DNA of 64,000 bases from Picochlorum sp. 'celeri' (GCA_010909725.1 JAACMV010000015.1:868001-932000); one strand, 5' to 3'. Shown: positions 19,326 to 29,541, numbered from the stretch's first letter. Numbers and translations are program-made. Notes: a model not told the origin generated them from the sequence alone.

Positions 19326-21108
19326 ATGGTAGCTATATCACGTACATTGTCTTTGAGCCCGTCCAGTTGTGTCAGAGACATGAACAGGACAGGACAATAC
19401 CACCCGCGCAGATGCTGCATTCGTGTTCCGATGGGCGCATGTGGAAATAGACACCGCACGATGAGGAGCGTGAGGGCCATTCAGGACGATGAGGTACGTG
19501 TTTGAGTCCATGAACATTGGTGTACAGGTTGTGCAGGTGATGATGCATCATGTGTCCATGCAGAAGGTGGATCTGGATCAGCCGATTGATACAGGAAAAC
19601 TGATTGATGCTGAAGGAGCTGGTACGAGTTTCACGAGCCCTGGGTGGCTGACCCAGCTGGGCAGATTGTGGGGAGGAAAATCAGATGTTCCAGTGGCGGA
19701 TGCCAAGCCTGAGGACATTCAGGATTTGTTAGGCGGCGCATTGTTCAAGGCTCTCTTCAAATGGATGGTGGAGACTGGTCCGGTGTATCTGTTGCCGACG
19801 GGACCCGTGTCGTCGTTTCTGGTCATCTCTGAACCGCAAGCTGCCAAGCATGTGTTGAGGGGCTCTGACAACCCACAGAGGCCTGTGTACGTCAAGGGGC
19901 TCGTTGCGGAGGTGTCTGAATTCTTGTTCGGACAAGGATTTGCAATTAATGGAGGAGAGACGTGGAGGATACGGAGACGGGCGGTTGGACCGTCGCTGCA
20001 TCGAGGATATCTGGAGGTTATGATTGAAAGGGTCTTTGACGCAAGTGCGCACCAGCTGGTCGATGAACTGGATAAGCAGTTGGCGAAGAACCCGAAAGCG
20101 GCAATAGATATGGAAGCTTGCTTTTCTCAGTTGACCCTCGACGTGATTGGCAAGGCCGTGTTCAATTATGATTTCAACTCTTTGACGACCAACTCACCCC
20201 TTATCCAGGCGGTGTATACCAGCCTGAAGGAGACAGAGCAGAGAGCGACGGACGTACTACCGATATGGAAAATTCCATTCATGCGATATATCATTCCAAG
20301 GCAAAGAAAAGCCATGGAAGCAGTTGACCTGATCAGGCAAACAACAGAAGAACTCATTGCTACCTGCAAGGCCATGGTTGAGGCTGAGGAAGAGGCAGCA
20401 GCATTCGATCCCGACAATTATGTCAACGAGAGTGATCCATCTGTGCTCAGGTTTTTGATTGCATCTCGTGAAGAAGTCTCCTCCGTCCAATTGCGGGACG
20501 ATTTGCTGTCCATGCTGGTGGCAGGACACGAGACCACTGGTTCTGTGTTGACCTGGACTCTCTATTTGCTGGTCACCAATCCCGAACGCATGAAGAAGGC
20601 GCAGGAAGAAATAGATAGAGTATTGGGCCAAGATGATGGGCCCATGACACTGGCAAAATACCAAGAACTAAAATATACCATGCGTTGCATCAACGAGAGC
20701 ATGAGGCTGTACCCTCACCCACCAGTTCTTCTCCGCCGTGCTCTCGTAGAGGACTCCCTGCCAGGAGGATACACCGTGCCCGCTGGCCAGGATGTCATGA
20801 TTAGTGTGTACAACATCCATCACTCGCCGGATGTGTGGGAAGACCCAGAGGCTTTCAAGCCTGAGCGATTTGACATTGATGGCCCTATTCCAAACGAGCA
20901 AAATACAGACTTCAAGTACATTCCATTCAGTGGAGGGCCTCGCAAATGCGTTGGAGACCAATTTGCACTGATGGAAGGTGTCGTGGCCTTGGCTGTGCTG
21001 CTCAAAAACTTTACATTTGCCCTCAAGGAAGATCATGAGATTGGCATGACCACCGGAGCCACGATCCATACATCCAACGGACTCTATATGTACGCACAAA
21101 GGCGCTGA
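19326..21108 (+). CDS. cytochrome P450, CYP97-type carotenoid hydroxylase, two exons
   Basis: Exon 1 is 19326-19493; the intron starts GTACGT at 19494 and probably ends at 19563 (70 nt); exon 2 runs to the stop. Exon 1 encodes a clear plastid transit peptide beginning [16 protein letters not shown]. The P450 body shows the I-helix [17 protein letters not shown], the ExxR region ([17 protein letters not shown]), and the heme loop [18 protein letters not shown] with the Cys ligand. The segments [19 protein letters not shown] and [17 protein letters not shown] match the CYP97 clan, plastid enzymes that hydroxylate carotene rings to make lutein or zeaxanthin. Two other acceptors (CAG ending 19527 and 19536) are also in phase. 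Confidence 0.9.
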
Positions 21109-21280
21109 GATAATCCCCAATTTATCATTGTAAATAAAAAGAATGAATCTTTAATCCCATTCGAAGCAATAGATCGCATAGAGCACATGGCGTGGATCGC
21201 ATCGAGGTGGTTGTGAGTGTTCTCAGGGACACAGTCTGAGCATTTCATGCTGCAAGTAGAATTATTGATCAATATTTATA

Positions 21281-22850
21281 ATGCAACTATCTCCAAAGTC
21301 AAGTAGGAAAACTAGCACCCTTGGCCGAGCGACACTGCTGTTTCTGGGAGCGATTGGGACCGTGTTGGTACGCACACTAGTTCGGACAGAGCAACATTCT
21401 CGCATTTCTCCTGATCTATATATGTTGATGTAGATATACCTCTTTCTGGCAGATTCTCAGCCGGAAGTGGGAGACGTGGAACGAGAAGATAGGAAAATTC
21501 TAGGCGTCGTGAAACTGCCCAACTTTCTTGGCAACCATGCTCTCCTCACTGGGAGTGTGACGGATACGATTGACGAGGAAGACCCGCAGCAGAGTTTGGC
21601 GGCATTGCTAGCAGAGAGAGATAATACTCCACCGCCTCCGCCAGACGAGAAGGAGTTCAAAGAGGATCCACTGGCAGGCAACCTGACAGACCGTTTCCAT
21701 GGTGCATGCAAGAGCCAATATCCCCCAACAGTACCAAATGTGCTCGTGAGACAGATATGGAAGAGTCAGAAAATGAGGCGCTACACAGATATTTCACTCG
21801 TGACTCATCTTTCAATAGACATGTTGCATAAACTCGAGTTTCAGTGCCAATTTTGGAGCAGTAGAATTGCTGCTGCGGTGTATGTCAAGCTGCCATACGA
21901 AGAAAACCCCATGGGAAACGCATACACGGCTGAAGTGAATAAGACTCTATCAGATGCCGAAGAAGAGGTTGGTGCGTTCTTTAGGAAAATTCACGACATG
22001 GAGGATGTGTGCACCCTTGACATTCTCCTGGCGTATGAAGATTATAATGCTGGGGACATTTACCTGGGGCTGTACCCCATCAATTCTCTCAGAAACCGCG
22101 CCCTCCAACTTGCTGATGCAGAAAATGTATTGGTGGTAGATGTCGATGTCGTTCCAAATGTGGATTTATCGCACGACTTGCATGTCATGTCTCTGTATGA
22201 GACACTGAATAGGGTGACTGCAAACAGGCAAATGATTGTGCTCCCAGCTCTCACAGTGACAGGCTCGGATGACGATCTGACCACATCTAGGTGGGTCAAT
22301 CGATCGCTGGAGGGCGTAGATAGGATCCAAGTAATGCACGAAAAAGGAAAGATCAAGCCGTTCGAGACGATTCGTAATCCAATAGGGCAGATTGACACCA
22401 ACTTTAGCAGATGGATTGGCAGCACAGAGCCGTACAGGTTGATGGATATCCAGCTGGGTTATGAACCCTTCTACCTCGCGAAAAAGGCGTCTTTGCCTTG
22501 GTATGATGGTACGTTCATTTCTATTTACATGTGTGCATGCTACTGTTGATGATCATGTGTATGGTGCTCTCCCTGCAGAGAGATTCAGGGGCCTCAAGCT
22601 CAACAAGGTGGTGCACACGTGGCATGCCCACAAGACTGGCTTTATATTCGTTGTCACTCCTCGTGCGTACGTAATGCATGTACCTCACCCCAAAGGCCGA
22701 ACATGGCTCGAGACGCGTAGGCGTGGCCATTATAAAAAGATGATGAGAATGTTCAACCAAACCTTTGGGGAAATTGAGGAAGACTTGTACAGTCCCAGCA
22801 CCCTTTTCCAGTGCTCTACACGGCGAGGAAATAAGTGGACATGGTATTGA
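21281..22850 (+). CDS. GT49 (LARGE/B4GAT1-like) glycosyltransferase, type II membrane protein, three exons
   Basis: Exons 21281-21367, 21434-22508 and 22579-22850; introns of 66 and 70 nt with donors GTACGC and GTACGT. Exon 1 gives a basic Ser/Lys start and a signal anchor (ATLLFLGAIGTVLIYLFLA, spanning the joint), so the catalytic part faces the Golgi or ER lumen. The body has VTHLSIDMLHKLEFQCQFWS, NSLRNRALQLADAENVLVVD and the DVDVVPN metal-binding motif, and after the last intron YDERFRGLKLNKVVHTWHAH and YVMHVPHPKG. These match the GT49 domain of LARGE and B4GAT1, which transfer glucuronic acid. Its acceptor in an alga is unknown. It ends 8 bp from the convergent TFIIA-gamma gene. Confidence 0.82.
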
Positions 22851-22858
22851 TGTAATTA

Positions 22859-23212
22859 TTATTGTCTCGCGACACGCAATAATTTTGCGTCCACCACTGT
22901 CAATTTCACCTCCCCATCCACGTCTTCCTCGTTCTCGTCCTTTTTCGGAATGCTTTGGCTCACAGCAGAACGCAGTTTTGCATTTGAAAGCACAAAGGTC
23001 CAAATGTTATCAATATACCTGTACAAATCGAGTTTCCCGATGATTGTCCCCTTGGCACTCGTGTCCTTTTCTAACGCCTCCATCATCGTTTGGTCGTACG
23101 CCTCCAATACTTTCTGTGCTAAATCTCCACCAATCTTCCCCTCCGTCACCAATACGTCTAATGCTTCGACGAGGGCATCGCCCAGCTTTCCTCCCCTGTA
23201 GATGGCGGACAT
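22859..23212 (-). CDS. TOA2: transcription initiation factor IIA gamma subunit
   Basis: The 117-aa protein begins MSAIYRGGKLGDALVEALDV and contains KVLEAYDQTMMEALE, KGTIIGKLDLYRYIDNIWTF and a C-terminal beta segment KLTVVDAKLLRVARQ. These are the helical bundle and beta-barrel parts of the TFIIA small subunit, which stabilises TBP on the TATA box. Length is normal for the family (~105-125 aa). No targeting leader and no intron. The stop codon lies 8 bp from the stop of the convergent glycosyltransferase gene, so their 3' UTRs must overlap. Confidence 0.95.
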   Translation of the reverse strand: MSAIYRGGKLGDALVEALDVLVTEGKIGGDLAQKVLEAYDQTMMEALEKDTSAKGTIIGKLDLYRYIDNIWTFVLSNAKLRSAVSQSIPKKDENEEDVDGEVKLTVVDAKLLRVARQ

Positions 23213-23275
23213 TGTCGTTCCTTCAAGAGCTACGAATTTCGGTCATTCTTTTCGAATTTGTTATTATTTTAGTCA

Positions 23276-23968
23276 TTAGTGACCTGGGAGAGATGTTTCC
23301 CTTAGTCTTTCCAAACTCCATAGCGTCGAATTCAATCTTGTTTCGACCAGTTCCACAGACTCTGAGCATCTCAGAGAGGAATCCGAATACAGCACATAGG
23401 TGCTGTGAATATGTATTCGCGTTTTGGGCATCACAAAGATGCCTTCAGTCACAGTCTCGACCTGTTGGAGAGACTCCAATGTCTCAATACCCTTGGTGAC
23501 TTGGCCAAAAATTGTATATTGCATGTTCAAGTGTGGCGCCGGACCAAGAAGAATACTGAATGATGATCCTCCACTGTTTGGATCATCATGCCTTGCCAAG
23601 GACAATATGCCTACTCTGTCATGCTTGACATCCTCGTGTACTTCCAAAGGAACAGTCTTGGAGGCCCATTTCTGCTGTAGCTCGTCCATGGGTGCTTGTC
23701 GACCATTCTGGACATCAGCAATCTGCGCAACAAAACCCTTGTCGACCCTGAAGAAATGATTTGTGTTGTAGCATCCCAACTCAAACAGTGCAAGAATGAG
23801 CTCAACAGTGCGTGGGGCAATCGTAGGATAAAATGCGAGGTGAATATCACCAAAATCAGTTTGCAACACTGCTCTCTCTCTGCTCAGTTCTCTCTGTTGC
23901 CGAGCATCGACTCCATCGTGGCTGGCCAAAACCATGGCAGCAATGATGAGTAAAAATATTCTCCGCAT
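23276..23968 (-). CDS. cyclophilin-type peptidyl-prolyl isomerase with signal peptide
   Basis: A hydrophobic N-terminal segment (RRIFLLIIAAMVLAS) is a signal peptide, followed by a cyclophilin-like domain from residue ~35: TDFGDIHLAFYPTIAPRTVE, NHFFRVDKGFVAQIADV, RVGILSLARHDDPNSGGSSF, and YTIFGQVTKGIETLESL. It is a divergent cyclophilin: some catalytic positions (the usual FHR and QGGD) are changed to FFR and QIAD, so isomerase activity is uncertain. The C-terminal ~40 residues lie outside the fold. Likely located in the secretory pathway. Confidence 0.82.
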   Translation of the reverse strand: MRRIFLLIIAAMVLASHDGVDARQQRELSRERAVLQTDFGDIHLAFYPTIAPRTVELILALFELGCYNTNHFFRVDKGFVAQIADVQNGRQAPMDELQQKWASKTVPLEVHEDVKHDRVGILSLARHDDPNSGGSSFSILLGPAPHLNMQYTIFGQVTKGIETLESLQQVETVTEGIFVMPKTRIHIHSTYVLYSDSSLRCSESVELVETRLNSTLWSLERLRETSLPGH

Positions 23969-24118
23969 TTATATCGTTTTTTTTTTAATAAGAAGAAGAG
24001 AATATGGGGCATCTCAGTCTCGACAGGTTTTTTTGAGGAATTTTGGGCGCCCCCCTCGGGGTCTCCACCCGAAGTATTCGACAGGAAATTCCCGATTGGG
24101 CAATCGTGATGCTGAAGA

Positions 24119-24221
24119 CACTGGTCCTCTTTGAGGGCGCAGGTTCGAACCCTGTCATGACCATGCCGAGATACTCTTTCTGAGGTCATGTGGTGGAGTG
24201 GTCTAACACGCCAGTTTTAAG
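24119..24221 (+). tRNA. circularly permuted tRNA-Leu(UAA)
   Basis: The 3' half (24119-24163) precedes the 5' half (24184-24221), separated by a 20-nt intervening sequence. The 5' half gives acceptor GGTCATG, TG, D-arm GTG/CAC with loop GAGTGGTCTAA, then CCAGT and TTTAAG. The 3' half gives C, ACTGG, a variable arm with CCTC-TTT-GAGG, T-arm GCAGG-TTCGAAC-CCTGT, acceptor CATGACC and discriminator A. All seven acceptor pairs and all five anticodon-stem pairs are Watson-Crick. The long variable arm and anticodon TAA with G37 identify Leu. Leader and trailer form a bulge-helix-bulge: 3-nt bulges at 24117-24119 and 24220-24222 flank a 4-bp helix (24113-24116 with 24216-24219), and an outer helix pairs ATCG (24103-24106) with CGAT (24229-24232). 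Cutting after the second bulge nucleotide joins position 37 to 38, the normal tRNA splice site. Mature length is 83 nt before CCA. Confidence 0.93.
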
Positions 24222-24249
24222 TGCTGATCGATACGAATGAATTCTGTAA

Positions 24250-24260
24250 TTTTTTTTTTT
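24250..24260 (+). terminator. Pol III T-run terminator
   Basis: Eleven consecutive T residues lie 28 nt after the end of the permuted tRNA 5' half, as expected for RNA polymerase III termination. This supports transcription of the permuted precursor as one unit that includes the trailer needed for the bulge-helix-bulge. Confidence 0.7.
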
Positions 24261-24273
24261 ACAAGTTATTTTC

Positions 24274-25209
24274 TCATCCGACGAAGAGCTTCTCCATCGC
24301 GTAGTGTTGCACTCCTGACGGGGCAAGAGCTTGGAGCATCTGTGCTGCTTCATCTGCATTGCAATAGCCCACCCCCGAGGTAGCCTCCTGCCATCGCACC
24401 TCGCGCAAGACAGTCTCACCATGTCCAAAATTGCAGAAATATCGCGCGTCACGTATTCGAACAAGCTGCCCATCTATCCTCAGGAAGAATCTCAGCAAGA
24501 CAAACCAGCACTCTGGCATTACTCGTATTTTGACACTCGCCTCTGACACCCCCATGTCGTCCAACTCGGACACGTACAGCGGGAATGAATCAAATACTAG
24601 AATTGGAGCACGTCGATCCATCAACAAAGCCTTGTCCATCTGCTCCTGCGTCTCTCGAGGGACATCCCACCCCTCACAGCTCCCCACATAGGAGGTGGTG
24701 TATGTCCAATCATACACCACTCGTGTCGCCTCTGCTGCATCCTTCTTCCTCTCCTGCTGCCACTTTTCGGATATATTCAACTGTATAGGCTCGTTACCGT
24801 CAGAAATCCATTGCTGCAACGCATCTGCTGCGCTGAACCTGATGGTGTTCCCACTGGGCCTGTGCTCCAGCACCAGGACATTCTCCGAATAGACCTGCTC
24901 GGGCAGATTCCGAATGGTAGGCCCCTGATCGCCTTCTCCTTGCTCTTGAGAAGAATACAGCGCCTCCTCCAGGCGTTCTCTCTCTTCCTGGGATGCTATA
25001 CGAGACCCATGAGTCAAGCGAATGGACCAGTCGCGAATGTGAACAGCAGTCGTCGCGGCTGATGATGAAGGCTGTTCAAAGAGGACAGAGCCCCCGCATC
25101 TTTTCAGCTCTGCACCACACGAGTGAGCTCAAGAGAGGATCTGGGAAACCCACACGAATACATAGAACCCACCTGGCACGTCCACAATGGTCTGTTTCGG
25201 ATATTCCAT
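24274..25209 (-). CDS. TIP41: TIP41-like protein (PP2A regulator), two exons
   Basis: Exon 1 is 25209-25173 and exon 2 is 25109-24274, with a 63-nt intron (GTGGGT...GTGCAG); the sum is 873 nt, giving 290 aa in frame. The joined N-terminus starts MEYPKQTIVDVPELKRCGG. Conserved blocks follow: VHIRDWSIRLTHGS, VVYDWTYTTSYVGSCEGWDV, RRAPILVFDSFPLYVSELDD, GVSEASVKIRVMPECWFVLL and RFFLRIDGQLVRIRDARYF. TIP41 binds PP2A-type phosphatase catalytic subunits and acts in TOR signalling. The 3' end lies 14 bp after the tRNA terminator on the opposite strand. Confidence 0.9.
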
Positions 25210-25414
25210 TGATGATCACCCACTCTTTCTACAACAAAAATTCCTTGAAAAGAGAAATGGTGAATTTTTTTTTAATAGACCAAGCCAAGTGATTTCAATT
25301 ACAGAATTGCCTGGCTGGTCACCGGAAGGAAGTAGACGAAGAAAGAGTAAAAAAGCCCTCACGCGCCCACCGGTGTACAGACAGATATAACAAAGGGAAA
25401 ACAGCTCTCAGGAT

Positions 25415-26632
25415 ATGGCATCAAAGGTACCCAAGGATCAGAAGCCAGATATGCCCACGACAGCAGAGACGCAGGAGGACGGAGAGCAACGGGTCTCTTT
25501 GTTGCCTGAAGGGAATCAGGTGGACTTGGATCACCCGGAAACATCAGACAATGCTACTGAATCAGTGAATGCCCATGGGCCACGGCCTAGGTATAGCACG
25601 TACGTGGACCTTGCCAAGTTGAAGAGGAGGGTATCATACATGGATAATGAGCAGCACAGTGTCAATATGAGGGATGTGGGCCGTCCTGAGGCCTCTCACA
25701 ATCACCTGAGAGCCGAGATTCTTTTCAGATCGTCGCAGGTCATCAGCAGCACGGACATGAAGAACCATGGCATCAGGACGGTGTTGGATCTCCGTGTTCC
25801 ACCCGCTGCCTGCAAAGCATCTGCCCAGAATCAGATGCAGCGTTTGAACAGGTGGTTGACAAGGATGGTCGTCCTCATCCGCCGACTTGTGCTGCGAAAG
25901 AAGAAAAAATTGTTGAGGCGAACCATGACTGTGCTGGTGGATGAAGACACCTTGGAAGAGTATCCAAAGTGCATCAGGTGCACCAACAACAGCATGGCCA
26001 AGTACGGGGTGGCTCCGGTGGACGTGTACCACGTGGACCTGCTCCCTAGTTGGGTAGAGTACTGGATCTTTTATGAATTACCAATGTATATCAAAGCCAA
26101 GGTGGTGTGGATGAAGATTAAAGGGGAGGAACCAGACAATATGGTGGCAGCAGCTGTTGCTGACCCAGAAGTTCTGGGGTTTGTCAGGCTGTATAAGATC
26201 ATCCTGAAAGGCAGCAGGAAGAGGATTGTGCGCGCCTTGAGACTTTTCTTGGATAAAGATGCAAATAGGACGTGTTTCCCAGCAATCGTGCACTGTATTC
26301 ATGGCAAGGACAGGACTGGGCTGTTCATCATGCTAATCTATCTGTTGTGTGGTGTCCCAAGAGAAGACATCATTAAAGATTACGCCCTCAGCGAAGTGCT
26401 CTTGAAAGAAGGCCGCCAGAACCATCAACTACGATCAATGCCAGAGTCTCTGACGACAGATGCCATCATGGCGTCGGCAGAGAACGTGATGGAGGCCACC
26501 CTAGACTTTCTCGAGCAGGAATATGGTTCCTCCACCACCTCCGGAGTCGAGGGGTATTTGATGGCTGGTGGCATGAGGGAGGAAGAAATACAGTCTCTGC
26601 GGTGTATTTTCCTCTGTCCCGATTTCAGATAA
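25415..26632 (+). CDS. protein tyrosine phosphatase-like protein (CX5R family)
   Basis: The catalytic loop is visible at residues ~293-303: VHCIHGKDRTGLFIML, with the nucleophilic Cys and the Arg of CX5R. Upstream, AEILFRSSQVISSTDMKNHG and IRTVLDLRVPP match the N-terminal part of the Y_phosphatase3 family, in which an R(S/A)(S/G)... beta-strand leads into the 'DLR' motif. Between them is a basic insertion (~135-165) not typical of the family. The N-terminal 50 residues are acidic and disordered. Substrate could be phosphotyrosine, phosphoserine or phosphoinositide. The stop is only 33 bp before the next start on the same strand. Confidence 0.75.
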   Translation: MASKVPKDQKPDMPTTAETQEDGEQRVSLLPEGNQVDLDHPETSDNATESVNAHGPRPRYSTYVDLAKLKRRVSYMDNEQHSVNMRDVGRPEASHNHLRAEILFRSSQVISSTDMKNHGIRTVLDLRVPPAACKASAQNQMQRLNRWLTRMVVLIRRLVLRKKKKLLRRTMTVLVDEDTLEEYPKCIRCTNNSMAKYGVAPVDVYHVDLLPSWVEYWIFYELPMYIKAKVVWMKIKGEEPDNMVAAAVADPEVLGFVRLYKIILKGSRKRIVRALRLFLDKDANRTCFPAIVHCIHGKDRTGLFIMLIYLLCGVPREDIIKDYALSEVLLKEGRQNHQLRSMPESLTTDAIMASAENVMEATLDFLEQEYGSSTTSGVEGYLMAGGMREEEIQSLRCIFLCPDFR

Positions 26633-26665
26633 TTTTTTCCAGCTATTCAATTGTAATACGGTGCA

Positions 26666-28156
26666 ATGCAGAAATCGCGGGTGGTTGTGTATGCTCCGGC
26701 CATTCGAACGCTGGAGCAGTGGGACACGGACGACGTGGTGTCTCTGGTGGGGTGTTCAGGATCAGAACAAGAAATTTATGTAGTTGGAGTGGTCAGGGAC
26801 GCAGGACTGGTCGAGAGCGTCCTAGTGCCCGGTCTGCAGACGGTGGGGAGCGTGGAGAAGAAGAATGGCACAGACCTTGTCTTTTCTTTGGACGCGTGCG
26901 GACAGTACGCGATGGAGGATGTCGTGCTCGTGGAAGAAAACCCTTTAGAGACACATATGAAGGCATTGCATGTTTCAGCTCAATTGCCTGTGAGTTCAAA
27001 TAGCAGTCACAATGTGGATGATTTTCTGGACTCGCTTGACAGTATTGTCCTGTCGGACACTGGTATGGTATTGTCCCACACGAAGGATAACCGCCACCTT
27101 GCCCCATCTCTGGGTATTGATGTTTCACAGGGTCAGGTGAATTGGACGACGTTTTGCATGAATGTTATGTGTTTCCTCCCCTCCACAGGTTCTGATGGAA
27201 AAGGGAGTGTTGCCAGTGCCCTCAGGCGCCAGGTGGCAAGCATGAGGAGCATGTTCGAAAGCAATAGATACGGTCCATCCTATCATTTTGAAGCTTTTCA
27301 TTTCTGGCCGGAGCGATTAGGCTTCCCCGTGTGCATGGTGTACCCTGTCAAAGAAGGCACCGTGGATGATGATGGTGAGCAGTCCATTGCCCATAGACGA
27401 GCTGTCCAGCATGCGCTGGGGCTAGGAGATGAGCGACCCTTTTTGCGGATAGCCAATTCTATTCCATCGATGCAAGGAGAGTCAGTCTCGGGAAAGAAAA
27501 TCGGTCGACTGAGATGCGTTGACCAAGGTCTTGAACGGAAGGCCACTGGCACCCTGCACAAGATACAAGGGGCCTACGAGTACTACCACTACATGCAGGA
27601 CAACATCGACGATTCTGGATGGGGATGCGCGTATAGGTCTCTACAGACAATCAGCTCCTGGCTAAAACTGCAGGGATATACTGCCAGGGATCCCCCATCG
27701 CACGAAGAAATTCAAAAAACACTAGTTGCGTTGGGTGACAAGCAGGCAGGCTTTGTTGGCAGCAAAAATTGGATAGGCGCGATAGAGCTAGGATACGTAC
27801 TGGACTCGCTATACCAGGTCCAATGCAAGATTATCACTGTGTCGGACGGGGCAGAGATGGCAAGTGTTGCAAGGCAGATTGGTCAGCACTTTGACACCCA
27901 GGGAACCCCAATCATGATTGGAGGGGGTGTCCTCGCATACACCTTATTGGGCATTGATTACGATGAAGCCACAGGAGACTGTGCATTCCTTATCCTGGAC
28001 CCTCATTACACCGGCTCGGATGACCTGACCAAGATTCACAAGGGGAAATGGGTCGCTTGGAAGTCAGTTGGTGACAAGGCAGCAGCAGGGGGCGATCTCT
28101 TCGTGTCTGGTGCATTCTACAATCTGCTCTGTCCCCAGCGACCACATATCATATAG
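26666..28156 (+). CDS. Ufm1-specific protease 2 (UFSP2)
   Basis: The C-terminal ~220 residues hold the UfSP catalytic domain: QDNIDDSGWGCAYRSLQTIS with the active-site Cys, GSKNWIGAIELGYVLDSLY, TPIMIGGGVLAYTLLGIDY, and FLILDPHYTGSDDL with the Asp-Pro-His motif. The N-terminal half (~270 aa) is the less conserved UFSP2 substrate-interaction region. UFSP2 matures the UFM1 precursor and removes UFM1 from targets at the ER. Length of 496 aa is close to human UFSP2. The gene is tightly packed between the phosphatase (33 bp) and NPL4 (54 bp), all on the plus strand. Confidence 0.93.
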   Translation: MQKSRVVVYAPAIRTLEQWDTDDVVSLVGCSGSEQEIYVVGVVRDAGLVESVLVPGLQTVGSVEKKNGTDLVFSLDACGQYAMEDVVLVEENPLETHMKALHVSAQLPVSSNSSHNVDDFLDSLDSIVLSDTGMVLSHTKDNRHLAPSLGIDVSQGQVNWTTFCMNVMCFLPSTGSDGKGSVASALRRQVASMRSMFESNRYGPSYHFEAFHFWPERLGFPVCMVYPVKEGTVDDDGEQSIAHRRAVQHALGLGDERPFLRIANSIPSMQGESVSGKKIGRLRCVDQGLERKATGTLHKIQGAYEYYHYMQDNIDDSGWGCAYRSLQTISSWLKLQGYTARDPPSHEEIQKTLVALGDKQAGFVGSKNWIGAIELGYVLDSLYQVQCKIITVSDGAEMASVARQIGQHFDTQGTPIMIGGGVLAYTLLGIDYDEATGDCAFLILDPHYTGSDDLTKIHKGKWVAWKSVGDKAAAGGDLFVSGAFYNLLCPQRPHII

Positions 28157-28210
28157 AATATTTATATTTTGTAACGGTGTATTGTTGATAGTGTGCCATG
28201 TTCTGACGCC

Positions 28211-29541
28211 ATGGTTACAATTCGAGTTCGATCGAGGTACGCCAACGAAACACACCCCCATGGTATCCTACGATGATTCTAATGCACAATATTCGTTCAA
28301 TGAATTTCAGGGATGGCCTGGAGAGGGTCAAAGTGCCAGAAGGAGCGACGGTGAAAGATTTGAAGCAGCACATTGCCTCTGATCTCGGAGTTCCTGAGGA
28401 TGCGATGACGCTTTCTCAGAATCCTAAATTATTAACGACACGAGATGATGTTGGTTTCTGTCCTGAGTCGTTCGGAGACATGTCCGATGACACTGCCGAG
28501 TTGGAAAGCTTGGGGATCAGTCATGGAGACATTGTTCACTTGTTCTATGATTTTGATAGAAAAGTCGAGGGGGTTCGCCTCCCTGAGTTTATGAAGCGCA
28601 GTTTTGGAGCTCATATGACTATCGAGGAGATGGTTGCCAAGCAGACTAGAATAGAAAGGCAAGAGAAGGCAGTGTGCTCATCAGCCTCGTTTGACATGCA
28701 TGCAGCCAACATGTTTCAGACCTACATTCAATCGGCGATTGCCTTTTCTATAAAACGAGGGGGTATTCTCTATGGAGAAGTGGATGATGAGAAGAACGTC
28801 TTGATCCATGCGATCTACGAACCACCTCAGCAGGGCTCGCAGGATGGCCTCTCTCTGGAAAGGAACACGCCGCAGGAAGAGATGGCGGACAGGATTGCGG
28901 AAGTGTGGGGTTGGAAAAAGGTTGGGTGGATATTTTCGCAAAGCACCAAAGAGCGTGATTACATTTTCAGCGCGGAGGAAGTGCTGCAAATGGCAGCCAT
29001 CCAGGACGAGATGGGTGAATGTGCGGTGACTGGAGTTGTGGCGCTGCTGGAGCCAGAAGAAGACGGCGACGTGCCAGAAATCCATTTTGAAGCCTTTCAA
29101 GTGTCCGAGCAATGCGTTCGATTGTACAAGGAAGGCTGGTTCTCGGAAGGTGGGACATCGACATTAAAGGTGACAAACCCAAAGGATACTAGGAATGCCA
29201 CGCCTGTCATTGTTGGAGGGAAAGATACGAGCGAGGTTGATGTAGATTATTTCCTAGTCCCTGTGAGTATTAAGGATCATGAAAGCATTGTGATGAATTC
29301 TTTTGCAATAGAGAATAGGTTGCTGGCCCAGGGCCCAGCAGAATTGAAGGCGCACTTGGACAAGTATTCTGCGAGGCCATTCTCCGAGCGATTGAAAGAT
29401 TTTCACCTCATGCTGTTTTTAGCTGAGAAGGCTGGATTCAGCCCAGAGGACGTGGACGCCATCACAGCAGCTGTCATGCAGGGAGACCCCATCCCCGATG
29501 GTTATCAGATGATCATTCAAGGCCTTGTCGGGTCTCTTTGA
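28211..29541 (+). CDS. NPL4: NPL4, Cdc48/p97 cofactor, two exons
   Basis: Exon 1 (28211-28236) encodes only MVTIRVRS plus two nucleotides; the 74-nt intron has donor GTACGC and acceptor TTTCAG; exon 2 starts at 28311. The join gives MVTIRVRSRDGLERVKV, the ubiquitin-like N-terminal strand of NPL4. The central region contains LPEFMKRSFGAHMTIEEMVA, a conserved part of the family, then the MPN-like domain (VLIHAIYEPPQQG, WGWKKVGWIFSQSTKERDYI, and HFEAFQVSEQCVRLYKEGWF). No C-terminal RanBP2-type zinc finger is present, as in many plant proteins. The canonical zinc-finger Cys residues between UBL and MPN are also not evident. NPL4 with UFD1 guides p97 to ubiquitinated proteins. Confidence 0.92.

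Noticed and set aside
24119..24221. Two unrelated tRNA fragments rather than one permuted gene
   Set aside because: Acceptor (7/7), anticodon (5/5) and leader-trailer pairings all match across the halves; chance is very unlikely.
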